Source of the DNA: Caulobacter sp. B11
GTDB lineage: Bacteria > Pseudomonadota > Alphaproteobacteria > Caulobacterales > Caulobacteraceae
Reading direction: 5' to 3'
NCBI RefSeq assembly: GCF_002737765.1
Contig: NZ_PEGG01000005.1
Location: 1-17,749 of the forward strand
DNA length: 17,749 nt
The translations under genes and the position numbers were made by a program. The notes beneath the pieces are model-generated. The model had not been told where the DNA came from and did not search any database. It worked only from the letters and a program-made list of their open reading frames with translations. Positions 6,751-15,395 of the stretch are shown here, in pieces. Every line of letters begins with the position of its first letter. Position 1 is the first letter of the stretch.

Positions 6751-7425
6751 TTAGGCCTTCCCACGAACCTTCTTGATCAGATCCACCGTCTCGCGGACCT
6801 TGGCGGTGATGCCGGCATAGTCGCCGGCGTCGAGCATGGCCTGGGTGATCAGCTTGGAGCCCATGCCGGCGGCGACGATGCCCGCGCCGAACCAGGTCTT
6901 GATCGAGGCTTCGTCCGGATCGACGCCGCCGGTCGGCATGATGCGGGTCCAGGGCATCGGGCCCAGGACCGCCTTGACGAAATCGGGGCCGCCGACCGAC
7001 GAACCGGGGAACACCTTGACGATCTCGCAGCCCAGTTCCTCGGCATAGGAGATTTCCGAGGCCGAGCCGCAGCCGGGCGAATAGGGAATCTTGCGGCGGT
7101 TACAGACCTTGGCCACGTCGGCGTTGAGGATCGGGCCGACCACGAACTTGGCGCCGTTGGCGATGTAGATGCCGGCGGTGGGCGCGTCGACGATCGAACC
7201 GACGCCCATGATCACCCGCGGATCGGCCGAGGCGAAGTGGCGGGCGACCTCGTAGAAGACGTGGCTGGCGAAGTCGCCGCGGTTGGTGAACTCGATACAG
7301 GGCGCGCCGCCGTCGGCGCAGGCCTGGATGACCTTCTTACAGACCTCGGCGTCAGGGTGATAGAAAACCGGGATCACGCCCTGGTCCATCATAGCGGTCA
7401 GCACCGCCATACGATCTTTCACCAT
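6751..7425 (-). CDS. eda: 2-keto-3-deoxy-6-phosphogluconate aldolase (KDPG/KHG aldolase)
   Basis: Cleaves KDPG to pyruvate and glyceraldehyde-3-phosphate, the last step of the uronate branch. The TIM-barrel class I aldolase has 224 residues. Glu45 in APCIEFTNRG is the catalytic acid/base, and Lys137 in EIVKVFPGS is the Schiff-base lysine. GPILNADVAKVC and MPTGGVDPDEA (phosphate side) are also conserved. ATG 7425 has GGAGG nine bases upstream. It is first in the operon with kdgK. The long leader upstream contains a hairpin at 7654-7679 and two operators at 7750-7801. It may double as the Entner-Doudoroff aldolase unless another copy exists elsewhere. Confidence 0.92.
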   Translation of the reverse strand: MVKDRMAVLTAMMDQGVIPVFYHPDAEVCKKVIQACADGGAPCIEFTNRGDFASHVFYEVARHFASADPRVIMGVGSIVDAPTAGIYIANGAKFVVGPILNADVAKVCNRRKIPYSPGCGSASEISYAEELGCEIVKVFPGSSVGGPDFVKAVLGPMPWTRIMPTGGVDPDEASIKTWFGAGIVAAGMGSKLITQAMLDAGDYAGITAKVRETVDLIKKVRGKA

Positions 7426-7653
7426 TCCATAGTCCTCCCAAAAGCAACGTTCTTGCGCAAACCGCTCTGGTGCGGCCCGCGCGGGGTCGTTTTCGCCGCA
7501 ACGGCGTCGGTCGTTCCCTTAGACCGCGTCGCGCACGCGCGCCACAGGTCCAGGCTCACCCAGCGTCACTTTGATCCGCCATTGCGATACGGCCTTCGTT
7601 TCCAGTCCCTATCACGGCCCCGCCACGACCCTCTTCTTGGGAGGGAAAATGAA

Positions 7654-7679
7654 GGGCGTCGAGCCGAGGCCCGACGCCC
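7654..7679 (-). terminator. Terminator- or attenuator-like hairpin in the eda leader
   Basis: On the minus strand GGGCGTCG and CGACGCCC pair perfectly (8 bp, 10-nt loop). The tract TTCATTTT follows and TTTT precedes. It lies between the two operators and the eda start, so a transcript begun at the operators would have to pass it. It could be an attenuator, or the end of a short transcript. Confidence 0.5.
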
Positions 7680-7749
7680 AAAAGTTTGCGCAGGAGCGAA
7701 CTCAAAAGAGCCGCGAACGCCACGGGCCGACACCGTCGTTCCGAAACGT

Positions 7750-7767
7750 GATGATACCGGTGTCAAT
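7750..7767 (-). promoter_or_regulatory. LacI-family operator O2, eda leader
   Basis: On the minus strand the site reads ATTGACACCGGTATCATC. It is the most symmetrical copy in the window (TGACACC/GGTATCA). Its centre is 34 bp, a little over three helical turns, from operator O3, so both could be bound on one face of the DNA. Confidence 0.75.
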
Positions 7768-7783
7768 GAAACCAAGGCTTCAA

Positions 7784-7801
7784 ATTGCTACCGGTGTCAT
7801 T
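7784..7801 (-). promoter_or_regulatory. LacI-family operator O3, eda leader
   Basis: On the minus strand the site reads AATGACACCGGTAGCAAT, with a perfect upstream half (AATGACACC) and a degenerate downstream half. It is in the same orientation as O2 and forms a tandem pair with it. Confidence 0.72.
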
Positions 7802-7884
7802 GAGGAACTAACCAGAAAAATCAGCGTCGTGCAAGAGCCCCGCGACAGAATAGCGGTCATCCTAAACCACGGAAACTACCGGCG

Positions 7885-7918
7885 AATATCGGTTTGGGCG
7901 AACGGCGTTCCCGATATT
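7885..7918. repeat. Inverted repeat after ppc
   Basis: AATATCGG (7885-7892) pairs perfectly with CCGATATT (7911-7918) around an 18-nt centre; GAAC/GTTC inside the centre can extend the structure. It lies about 40 bases beyond the ppc stop and is AT-richer than its surroundings. It has no clear U-tract, so it could be a weak terminator for ppc or a protein-binding site. Confidence 0.4.
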
Positions 7919-7954
7919 TCGAACCGACCAGACCAAGGCCCGGGCCAAATCACG

Positions 7955-10680
7955 TCAGCCGGTGTTGCGCAGGCCGGCCGCAATGCCCGCCACGGTCAGT
8001 TGAATGGCCAGTCGAACCTGCTCGTCCTCATCGCCCGCCCGGCGCCGAGCCAGCAGTTCCAGCTGCAGGTGGTTCAGCGGATCCACCGACAGGCCGGCCA
8101 GGGCGACGGACTCGGCCAGGGACGGCTGATTGTCCAGCAGACTCGCGCCGTTGCGGATCTCCAAGGCCAGCCGGGCGGCGGCCTCGTGCTCGCGCTGGAT
8201 GGCGGCGAAGATCCGCTGCGATGCCGCCTGGTCCGGACCCAGGGCCACGTAGCGCCCAGCGATGCCCATATGGCTCTGGGCCAAAGCCAGCTCCATGTTC
8301 GACAGAAGGGAGGCGAAGAAGTCGAAACCCCCGGCCAGGTCCTGGAGCTGCTGGACCGACAGCCCTGCCCGCTCGACACCCGAGGCGAAGCCGTACCAGC
8401 CGGGCAACATGAACCGCGACTGCGACCAGGAGAACACCCAGGGAATGGCGCGAAGGTCCTCGATCCGGCGGCTGGCGGTGCGCGAGGCCGGGCGGCTGCC
8501 GATGTTGAGGCCGACGATCTCGCCGATCGGCGTCGCCGACCAGAAGAAGTCCTCGAAGGCCGGATCGTCATAGACCAACGCCCGGTAGCCCTCGAACGAG
8601 GCCTGGGCCAAGGCGGTCATCGCCGCCTCGACCTTGGGGTCGGGCCGGCTGACCGCGCGCTCGCTGGCCATCAGCACGGCGGCGGCCAGACCGTCGAGAT
8701 TGCGGCGGGCGGTCGGTTGGTCGCCGAACCGGCGGGCGATCATCTCGCCCTGCTCGGTCATGCGGATGCGCCCCTGGACGGTGCCGCCCGGCTGGGCCAT
8801 CACCGCCTCGGCGGCGGGGCCCCCACCCCGTCCAACGCTGCCGCCGCGGCCATGGAACAGCTGCAGGCCCACGCCCATCCGGTCGGCCTCGAAAGCCAGG
8901 GCCGAGGCTCCCCGGGCGACGCCGCGCCGTGAGGCGACATAGCCGCCGTCCTTGTTGCTGTCGGAATAGCCGAGCATGATCTCCTGCACCGGCCGGTCGC
9001 CCAGGATGGTGCGCGAGATCGGCAGCTCCAGCCACTGGCGCAGCACGGCAGGACCATTGTCGAGATCCTCGATGGTCTCGAACAGCGGACTGATCTTTAC
9101 CGAGGCGCGCGGCGCGGCCCCGCCCCAGACCAGGCCCACCTGCTTGAGCAGCACAAGCGGCTCCAGAATGTCCGACAGGGTCGCCGACTTGGAGATCACA
9201 TAGGCGCCAAGGCATCCATGACCGTAGTCGCGCACCGCCTGGGCGGCGGCCTCCATGGTCGCCAGTTCGCGGGTCGTCTCCTCGCCATAGGCCGTGAAGG
9301 GCGAGACCAGCGGCCGTTGGTGCGACAATTCCTCGATCAACAGGCGGCAGCGCGCCGCCTCGTCAAGCTTCAGATACGCCACGCCGGACCCCGCCCGGCT
9401 GTAGAGCTCGTCCAGGGTGCGTTCGTGAACGTCGGCGTTCTGGCGCAGGTCCAGCGACATCAGGTGGAAGCCGCAGGCGCGAGCCACCTCGACCAGGGTG
9501 CGCAAGGGCGCGCCGACGAGGCGTTCACCGCCGTTGGCCTCCAGCGACGCGATGATCACCGACAAGTCGGCAACGAAGGCGTCCGGGTGGGCGTAGGGCT
9601 CGACGTCGGTCGCCCCCGTGGCGAAGGCGACGGGCGTGCCGGTCAGCTTCTGCGACACGGCGGTCAGGCGGTCGAAGATCAACTCCAGGGCCAGACGATA
9701 GGGCTCGTCCAGGCGGTGGATCGACGGGTCTCGGGTCTGGGCCGCCAGGTCCAGCAAGTCTCGCGACACCGGAGCATAGGCGGTCGAGATCGCCAGGTTC
9801 GACCACAGCTTGCGAACCTCCTCGGCGTACCAGTCGAGGATGACGCGGGCCTGGGACGACAGGGCCAGCTTCAGCGTGTCGCCATTGACCCCCGGGTGGC
9901 CGTCGCGATCGCCGCCGAGCCACGAGCCCATCTTAAGCAGGGGCGCCAGGCGGCCGTGATCGCCGATCTGGCGGGTCCAGGTCTCGTACAGGTCGGTGAT
10001 GGCCGGCAGGATCGAGGTGCGAACAATAGACAGGGCGTTGCGTATCTCATCCTTCACCGTGATGCGCTCGGACGATACAGCCGGGTTCGCCACATCAGGG
10101 CGATCTCGCGGAACAGGTCCTCACGGTTCTCGGCGTCCATATCGGCGGGCAGGCGGTGGGTGCGCATCGACATCAGGCGCGAGATCTCGGTCTCGCGATC
10201 GACCATGCTGCGACGACGCACCTCGGTGGGGTGGGCCGTGAGGACCGGAACGACATTCATGGCCGCCAGGGTGCGGGCCAGGTCATCCTCGGACTTGCCG
10301 GCCGCTCTCAGGCGCTTGACGGCGTCGACCAGGGTGCGGGGTCGGTCATCGCCCGGCAAGGCGTCGGCCTCGGCGTGGCGGCGGCGACCGGCCACGTCCT
10401 CGCCGATATTGGCCAGCATCGAATGGCTGGCGAAGGCGCGGGCCAGAAACATCGCCTGACCATTGCTAAGGCCCGAGAACAAGGCGTCCAGACCCACGGA
10501 CTCGCCGTCGGCGGTCTCGTCCGAAGCGGCCCGCCGGATGCTGGCCACCAGGTCGGCCGCTTCCTGGCCTTCCAGGAAGGCGATGGCTTCGGTCAGCAGC
10601 GCGCTCAGCAGCGCGGCGTTCTGGCGGACATGGCGGCTGGTCGGGCGATCAGCGCCAAGGGACAGGACCGAATTGGGCAT
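7955..10680 (-). CDS. ppc: Phosphoenolpyruvate carboxylase, frameshifted near residue 208
   Basis: Carboxylates PEP with bicarbonate to oxaloacetate in the cytoplasm, feeding the TCA cycle. All family signatures are present: VLTAHPTEVRRRS with catalytic His150, GSWLGGDRDGHPGV, MLGYSDSNKDGG, LFHGRGGSVGRGGGP, RMTEQGE, and the C-terminal GLRNTG. The frame breaks near 10064-10070: MWRTRLYRP in the upstream frame is followed by SERITVKDEIRNALS in another, and one missing base restores a protein of about 908 residues, normal for the family. ATG 10680 is chosen because GGAG lies five bases upstream; GTG 10686 is an in-frame alternative. It sits between the eda-kdgK and kdu genes on the same strand, with its own candidate promoter. 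Confidence 0.95.
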
Positions 10681-10772
10681 GGACACTCCGCTTCCGCCCG
10701 CGAACGCCGCGAGACGACTTATCGACCGTCAGGACTCTTGAGCCCGCCCCGACCCAGGCTGACCTAGCGGCG

Positions 10773-10800
10773 CCCTTAGCGTGGTTCAGGCGTCGTGCAA
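10773..10800 (-). promoter_or_regulatory. Candidate ppc promoter (Caulobacter sigma-73 type)
   Basis: On the minus strand TTGCACG is followed after 13 bases by GCTAAGGG. This resembles the Caulobacter housekeeping pattern TTGACGS-N10-14-GCTANAWC. It lies about 95 bases upstream of the ppc ATG and shows no copy of the uronate operator, which would make ppc independent of that regulon. Confidence 0.4.
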
Positions 10801-10856
10801 AGGCGCATGGCGCGAAACCTGCGCTTTTTGATGCCGTTCCGCGCAGAATTTTGCCG

Positions 10857-11626
10857 CTATCGGGCCAACCAGCCGCCATCCACGGCAAGGTGATCCCCTG
10901 GACATAGTCGGCCGCCGGCGAGGCCAGAAACACGGCCGCCCCGCCCAGGTCGCTCGGCTTGCCCCAGCGAGCGGCCGGAATTCGGGCCAGGATCGAGGCG
11001 TTGCGGTCGGCGTCGGCGCGCAGGGCCTCGGTGTTATTGGTGTCGAAATAGCCCGGCGCGATGGCGTTGACGTTGATGCCCTTGGTCGCCCACTCGTTGG
11101 CGAGGATCTTGGTCAGGCCGGCCAGGCCGCTTTTCGAGGCGGTGTAGGACGGCACGCGAATACCGCCCTGGAACGACAGCAGGCTGGCGATATTGATGAC
11201 CTTGCCAGCGACGCCGTCGACGGGGCCCTGTTTCAAGGTCTGACGGGCGAAGGCCTGGGTCAGGAAGAAGACCACCTTCAGATTGGTGTCCATCACCGCG
11301 TCCCAGTCGGCTTCTCTGAAGTCGATGGAATCGGCGCGGCGGATGATGCCGGCGTTGTTGACCAGAATGTCGACCTTGCCGAACGTCGCGACGGTCTCGT
11401 CGATCACGCGCTGAACCGGCTCGATCGAGCCGAAGTCGGCCTTGATCGACAGGAACCTGCGACCCGTCGCCTCGACGGCGGCCTTGGTCTCGGTGGGCTC
11501 GCTGCGGCCGGCGGCGGCGATCTCGGCGCCTGCTTCAGCCAGAGCCACGGCGATGGCCTGCCCCAGGCCGGTATTGGCGCCGGTGACGAGGGCGACCTTG
11601 CCTTCGAGGCTAAACGGATTGGCCAT
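10857..11626 (-). CDS. kduD: 2-keto-3-deoxygluconate-forming dehydrogenase KduD (SDR family), frameshifted at the C-terminus
   Basis: NAD-dependent short-chain dehydrogenase that reduces 2,5-diketo-3-deoxygluconate, the KduI product, to KDG. The Rossmann motif TGANTGLG spans 15-22, NNAG starts at residue 90, and the catalytic residues are Ser148, Tyr161 and Lys165 (YTASK). Near the end the frame reads YVQGITLPWMAAGW. One extra base near 10884-10886 would give the canonical YVQGITLAVDGGWLAR and a TAG stop at 10857-10859, making 256 residues (the family is about 253). Without the correction the frame runs on to 10649 into the ppc start, adding a spurious tail. AAGGAAA precedes ATG 11626. It is last in the uxaC-kduI-kduD order. 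Confidence 0.9.
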
Positions 11627-11655
11627 GTCGATTTCCTTGGATCGCAGAAGAAGAA

Positions 11656-11695
11656 CGTCATCCCGGATGATCGTCGCGACCGATCCGGGATGACG
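11656..11695 (-). repeat. 13-bp palindromic repeat between kduI and kduD
   Basis: CGTCATCCCGGAT (11656-11668) pairs perfectly with ATCCGGGATGACG (11683-11695) around a 14-nt loop. GTCATCCCGG/CCGGGATGAC palindromes are widespread dispersed elements in alphaproteobacteria (general knowledge). On the minus strand TTCTTCTTCTG follows the stem, so it might also reduce read-through into kduD or protect the upstream mRNA. Confidence 0.75.
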
Positions 11696-11713
11696 AAAAA
11701 GCAGGCGGACGCC

Positions 11714-12562
11714 CTACTTCAGCTGGCAGATGTCCAGCACGTTCATGTCGGTATAGTCGAGGTTCTCGCCGCCCATCGCCCAGATGAACGTGTAGTTCGA
11801 GGTGCCCGAGCCCATGTGGATCGACCACGGCGGGCTCATCACGGCTTCCTCGTTGGCGATCACGATGTGACGCATCTCGTCCGGCTCGCCCATATAGTGG
11901 AAGACCCGGTCGTTCTCGCCCAGACCGAAGTAGAAATAGGCTTCCGAGCGACGGTCATGCAGGTGGGGCGGCATGGTGTTCCAGACGCTGCCCGGCTTCA
12001 GGACGGTCATGCCCAGCAGCAACTGGGCCGACTTGCAGGTGGTCGGCACGATGTACTGGTAGATGGTGCGCTCGTTGGAGGTCTCCAGCGCGCCGCGCTC
12101 CAGCGGGACGGCGTTGGCGAATTCCAGCTTCTTGGTCTCGAAGGCGGCGTGGGCCGGCAGGCTGGTGATGTAGAAGCGCGCGGGATCGGCGGCTTCGACG
12201 CTTTCGAACACCACGTCCTTGGCGCCCATGGTCACATAGATGCCGTCGCGCGGTTCGATGTCGTAGGCGACGCCGTCGACCGTGACCCGGCCCTTGCCGC
12301 CGCCGACATTGATCGCGCCCAGTTCGCGACGTTCAAGGAACGGATGGCCGGCGGCCGAGGCGGGCTCGCTCTGGTCGGGCAGCTTGACGCCCTTGGACAC
12401 CGGCGCGGCGCCGCCGATCACGAAGCGTTCGGCGTGGTTGTACTGCAGCACGATCTCGTCGGCCGCGAACAGGCCCTGCATCAGATAGCGGTCGCGCAGG
12501 TCGTCATTGGTCACCGCGTACATCATGTCGGGGTGGGTGGCGTGATAGGTCTTGGCGAACAT
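11714..12562 (-). CDS. kduI: 5-keto-4-deoxyuronate isomerase (5-dehydro-4-deoxy-D-glucuronate isomerase)
   Basis: Converts 5-keto-4-deoxyuronate, released from unsaturated uronates made by pectate or alginate-type lyases, to 2,5-diketo-3-deoxygluconate. The 282-residue double-cupin protein matches the family length (E. coli 278). Zinc ligands are visible as His200, His202 and Glu207 in [15 protein letters not shown] and His249 in [11 protein letters not shown]-terminal [12 protein letters not shown] is also typical. ATG 12562 has GGAG seven bases upstream and lies only 24 bases after the uxaC stop, so it is in the uxaC operon. Presence of KduI and KduD shows that the cluster handles polymer-derived unsaturated uronates as well as free hexuronates. 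Confidence 0.95.
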   Translation of the reverse strand: MFAKTYHATHPDMMYAVTNDDLRDRYLMQGLFAADEIVLQYNHAERFVIGGAAPVSKGVKLPDQSEPASAAGHPFLERRELGAINVGGGKGRVTVDGVAYDIEPRDGIYVTMGAKDVVFESVEAADPARFYITSLPAHAAFETKKLEFANAVPLERGALETSNERTIYQYIVPTTCKSAQLLLGMTVLKPGSVWNTMPPHLHDRRSEAYFYFGLGENDRVFHYMGEPDEMRHIVIANEEAVMSPPWSIHMGSGTSNYTFIWAMGGENLDYTDMNVLDICQLK

Positions 12563-12586
12563 CGAAAGGCTCCGGCGGAGGTCTGG

Positions 12587-14038
12587 TTATTGGGCGGCGA
12601 CCGCGGCGATGGCCGGGCGCGGTTGGTCGAGCTTGTAGGCTTTCTTGGGCAGGTTGTAGGCCAGGTCGACGATCAGTTCGGCGGCTTCCCAGTCGTCCAT
12701 GCGGTGCTCGGCGACCAGGCGGGCCAGGAAGGCGGAATCCACACGGCGGGCCACGTCGTGGCGAGCCGGGATCGACAGGAAGGCGCGGGTGTCGTCGTTG
12801 AAGCCGACGGTGTTGTAGAAGCCGGCCGTCTCGGTGACCTGCTCACGGAACCGCATCATGCCCTCGGGGCTGTCATGGAACCACCAGGACGGTCCGAGTT
12901 TCAGCGCGGGATAGTGTCCCGCCAGCGGGGCCAGTTCGCGGCTGTAGGTCGTCTCGTCCAGGGTGAACAGGATGATCGACAGACGCGGATCCGAGCCGAA
13001 CTTGCCCAGCAGCGGCTTCAGCGCCTCGACATATTCGGTGCGCATCGGGATGTCGGCGCCCTTGTCGCGGCCATGGCTAGCCAGCAGGTGGGCGTTGTGA
13101 TTGCGGTGAGAACCGGGATGGATCTGCATCACCAGACCGTCGTCCAGGCTCATGCGGGCCATTTCGGTCAGCATCTGGGCACGGAACAGCTCGGCCTTGG
13201 CCGGGGTGACATCGCCCTTCACCAGGCTCAGGAACAGGGCCTCGGTCTCGGCCGACGACAGGTCGGCGGTGGCGGCGGTCGGGTGGCCGTGGTCGGTCGA
13301 GGTGGCGCCGGCGTCGGCGAAGGCCGCGCGGCGGATCCGGTGGGCCTCCAGATAGCCCTGCCAGCTATAGACGTCCTGACCCGAAGCCTTGGCGAACCGC
13401 TCGAAGGCGCGGCTCGAACGCTCATCCTCGAAGTCAATGACCGCATCGGGCCGATAGGCGGTGATCACATGGCCGCCCCAGCCGCTTTCGCGAATGGCGT
13501 GGTGATGCTCGAGACTCTCATGCGGCCCCTCGGTCGTGGCCAGGGTCTCGATATTGAAGCGATCGAACAGGGCCCGGGGCCGAAAGGCGTCCGTGGCCAG
13601 GGCCGCGTTGATGGTGTCGAAATACAGGTCCGAAGTGTCGGCCTCGAGAGCCAGTTCGAAGCCGAACACTTGCGAGAAGACGTGGTTGAGCCAGATCCAC
13701 GACGGCGTGCCGCGAAACAGGTGGAAGTGGCTGGCCAGCAGCCGCCAAGCCTCGCGGGCGTCGGTGCCGGGAACGCCGGCCTTGGAGCGCACCTTCAGCA
13801 GGTCCAGGTCGATTCCCTGGCTGTAGAGCATGCGGTACAGATAGTGGTCGGGCGCCAGCAGCAGGTCAGTGGCGTCCGAGAACGGATCATTGGTCGCGAA
13901 CCAGCTCGGATCGGTGTGGCCATGCGGGCTGATGATCGGCAGCGACTTGACCGCGCCATAGAGTTCCCGGGCGATCGACCGCGTACGCGCGTCAGCCGGA
14001 AACAGTCGATCGTCGTGAAAAACCAGGGGCCTGGCCAT
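12587..14038 (-). CDS. uxaC: Glucuronate isomerase (uronate isomerase)
   Basis: Isomerises D-glucuronate to fructuronate and D-galacturonate to tagaturonate, the entry step for free hexuronates. The amidohydrolase-fold protein has 483 residues (E. coli 470). Metal-site motif SPHGHTDP (His39, His41), LLLAPDHYLYRMLYSQGI, MQIHPGSHRNHN and GFNDDTRAFLSIPARHDVARR are all present. The open frame extends up to 14134, but ATG 14038 is preferred: MARPLVFHDDRLFPAD is the family-like N-terminus, AGGAA precedes it, and the longer form would place operator O4 inside the gene. First gene of uxaC-kduI-kduD. Confidence 0.95.
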   Translation of the reverse strand: MARPLVFHDDRLFPADARTRSIARELYGAVKSLPIISPHGHTDPSWFATNDPFSDATDLLLAPDHYLYRMLYSQGIDLDLLKVRSKAGVPGTDAREAWRLLASHFHLFRGTPSWIWLNHVFSQVFGFELALEADTSDLYFDTINAALATDAFRPRALFDRFNIETLATTEGPHESLEHHHAIRESGWGGHVITAYRPDAVIDFEDERSSRAFERFAKASGQDVYSWQGYLEAHRIRRAAFADAGATSTDHGHPTAATADLSSAETEALFLSLVKGDVTPAKAELFRAQMLTEMARMSLDDGLVMQIHPGSHRNHNAHLLASHGRDKGADIPMRTEYVEALKPLLGKFGSDPRLSIILFTLDETTYSRELAPLAGHYPALKLGPSWWFHDSPEGMMRFREQVTETAGFYNTVGFNDDTRAFLSIPARHDVARRVDSAFLARLVAEHRMDDWEAAELIVDLAYNLPKKAYKLDQPRPAIAAVAAQ

Positions 14039-14099
14039 GGCGCGTTCCTGCTCCCTCATCTCGCTGACGGCTTCAGATCCGGCCGCTGTACCGACCCGT

Positions 14100-14117
14100 C
14101 TGGTAACCGGTGTCATC
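14100..14117 (-). promoter_or_regulatory. LacI-family operator O4, upstream of uxaC
   Basis: On the minus strand the site reads GATGACACCGGTTACCAG, 62 bases upstream of the uxaC start. The upstream half TGACACC is conserved and the other half matches the GGTTTCCAG half of the uxaA site except for one base. TTGCAT-17 bp-TACCAG around it is a possible but weak promoter. Confidence 0.72.
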
Positions 14118-14155
14118 GACGGATGCAAGCGCAACGGGGCGGCGTCTGGCCGACT

Positions 14156-15236
14156 TCAGGCAGTCGGCGCGGGTCCGGAGGATTCGCGAACCACCAGGTA
14201 GGGCTCGGTGCGGGCCGGGTCTGGAGCTTCCGCGACGTTCCACCCCGATCAGCTTCTCGGCGGCCATTCGGCCGATCTCAACGGGTCGGCGTATGCACCG
14301 TGGTCAGGGGCGGCCAGACAGCCTGGGCGATCTGAAAGTCGTCGAAACCGACCACCGTCAGGTCGCGCGGGACTTGCAGTCCGCCTTGCGGGCCGACTGC
14401 AGCACTCCGGCAGCCATTTCGTCATTGCGGCAAAGATCGCCGTCGGCCGCGGCGTACGGCTGAGCAAGACGTCGCCGCAGGCCACCCCGGACTCAAAGGT
14501 GTAGGCACCTTGGACCACATAGTCCGGCTGCAGGCTGCGGCCATCGGCGGCCAGGGGCGTCCTCGAACCCCCCTCGCCGCTCATGCGACGAGCGGAAGCT
14601 GTCGGGGCCCGAAATGAAGGCGATGTGCTTGTGGCCCAGGTCCATGATGTGGCGCGCGGCCTGCGAGCCGCCCAGCCGGTCATGGCCGACGATCATGTGT
14701 TCGGGCTTGTCCAGGTCGACCGAGGCGATGCGGATATAGCCGCAGCCGATCTCGCGCAGCAGCTTGGCGACCCGCTCATCTTCCGAAACCGAGGCGGCAG
14801 CACCACGCCAAACAGCTTCCTGCCGCTCGACGAAGGTGCGCACGTCCTGAAGGAAGGTCGGGCTGGCGCGATTGCAGGGATGCACGACCAGTTCAAACCC
14901 CGATCCCCGCATGCCGTCCAGCAGGCCCAACTGCATGTTGACGACATATTGCGGGTTGGGGTTGTCGTAGATCATGCCAATCAGGAACGACCGACGAAAG
15001 GCTAGGCCTCGGGCCTGCGGGTCGGGCGCATAACCCCACTCGGCGATCACCGCCTCGATCCGTTCTCGCGTCTCGTCACGCACGAAGGGAGACTGGTTGA
15101 TCACCCGCGAAACGGTCTTCTTCGACACGCCGGCCAGACGGGCGATATCGTTGATCGTGGCGCGCTTGCGGCCGCCTTCGGTGGCGGAATCGTCGATGGC
15201 GACGACCGAGGACAGTGGCGACTTGGGCGTGTTCAC
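14156..15236 (-). CDS. LacI-family transcriptional regulator of the uronate genes, five frameshifts in the C-terminal part
   Basis: The N-terminus carries a LacI helix-turn-helix ([20 protein letters not shown], residues 27-46) and hinge helix (to about 80), followed by a periplasmic-binding-protein-like effector domain ([43 protein letters not shown]). From about 14555 the frame is lost five times: extra base near 14555, missing base near 14425, missing base near 14381, extra base near 14283, extra base near 14244. Corrected, the text reads [71 protein letters not shown] and ends [10 protein letters not shown] at the TGA 14158-14156, about 359 residues, the normal length. The start is GTG 15236. 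It is divergent from uxaA. The likely role is repressor of the five operators, relieved by a pathway intermediate such as KDG (inference). Confidence 0.88.
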
Positions 15237-15326
15237 GGCGTTTCCATGCGACGAATATCGCGTGAATTGTCATACTCTACGAATGGCTTGTCGCCACCTA
15301 AGTAGATTACCCATGGCTTGATGTGT

Positions 15327-15344
15327 AATGACACCGGTTTCCAG
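15327..15344 (+). promoter_or_regulatory. LacI-family operator O5, upstream of uxaA
   Basis: AATGACACCGGTTTCCAG, 52 bases before the uxaA start and about 90 bases from the divergent lacI-type start. It shares 17 of 18 bases with O1 at 1090-1107. The position allows control of uxaA and possibly autoregulation of the regulator. Confidence 0.78.
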
Positions 15345-15395
15345 ATCCTTACGCCCGCGAGCCGCACCCCTTATCCGCCACACCCCAAGGTCTGC

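Larger units (their letters stand above)
7426..7954 (-). other. Leader/regulatory region upstream of eda and 3' flank of ppc
   Basis: 529 bases without a convincing gene. On the minus strand it holds, in transcription order, an inverted repeat just after ppc (7885-7918), two operators (7784-7801 and 7750-7767), a strong hairpin followed by a U-rich tract (7654-7679), and the eda ribosome-binding site. A 69-codon open frame at 7566-7775 (minus) is Arg-rich, lacks a ribosome site and overlaps the operator and hairpin, so it is not called. Confidence 0.6.

Noticed and set aside
7566..7775. 69-codon minus-strand frame in the eda leader
   Set aside because: Very Arg/Ser-rich, lacks a ribosome site, and overlaps operator O2 and the hairpin, so regulatory DNA explains it better.
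5626..7803. 725-codon plus-strand open frame across eda and kdgK
   Set aside because: It is antisense to two confidently identified enzymes, has His/Asp/Gly/Val-rich low-complexity composition and no recognisable domain.
10815..10839. Possible plus-strand terminator after kduD (short GCGCA/TGCGC stem followed by TTTTT)
   Set aside because: The stem is only 5 bp and no plus-strand gene reads into it, so it cannot end the minus-strand operon.
14039..14134. Longer N-terminus for UxaC starting at 14134
   Set aside because: The extra 32 residues look unlike the family and would place operator O4 within the coding region. ATG 14038 has a ribosome site and a family-like start.
11690..14335. 881-codon plus-strand open frame across kduI and uxaC
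   Set aside because: It is antisense to two strongly conserved genes. Its length reflects GC-rich codon bias, not coding.
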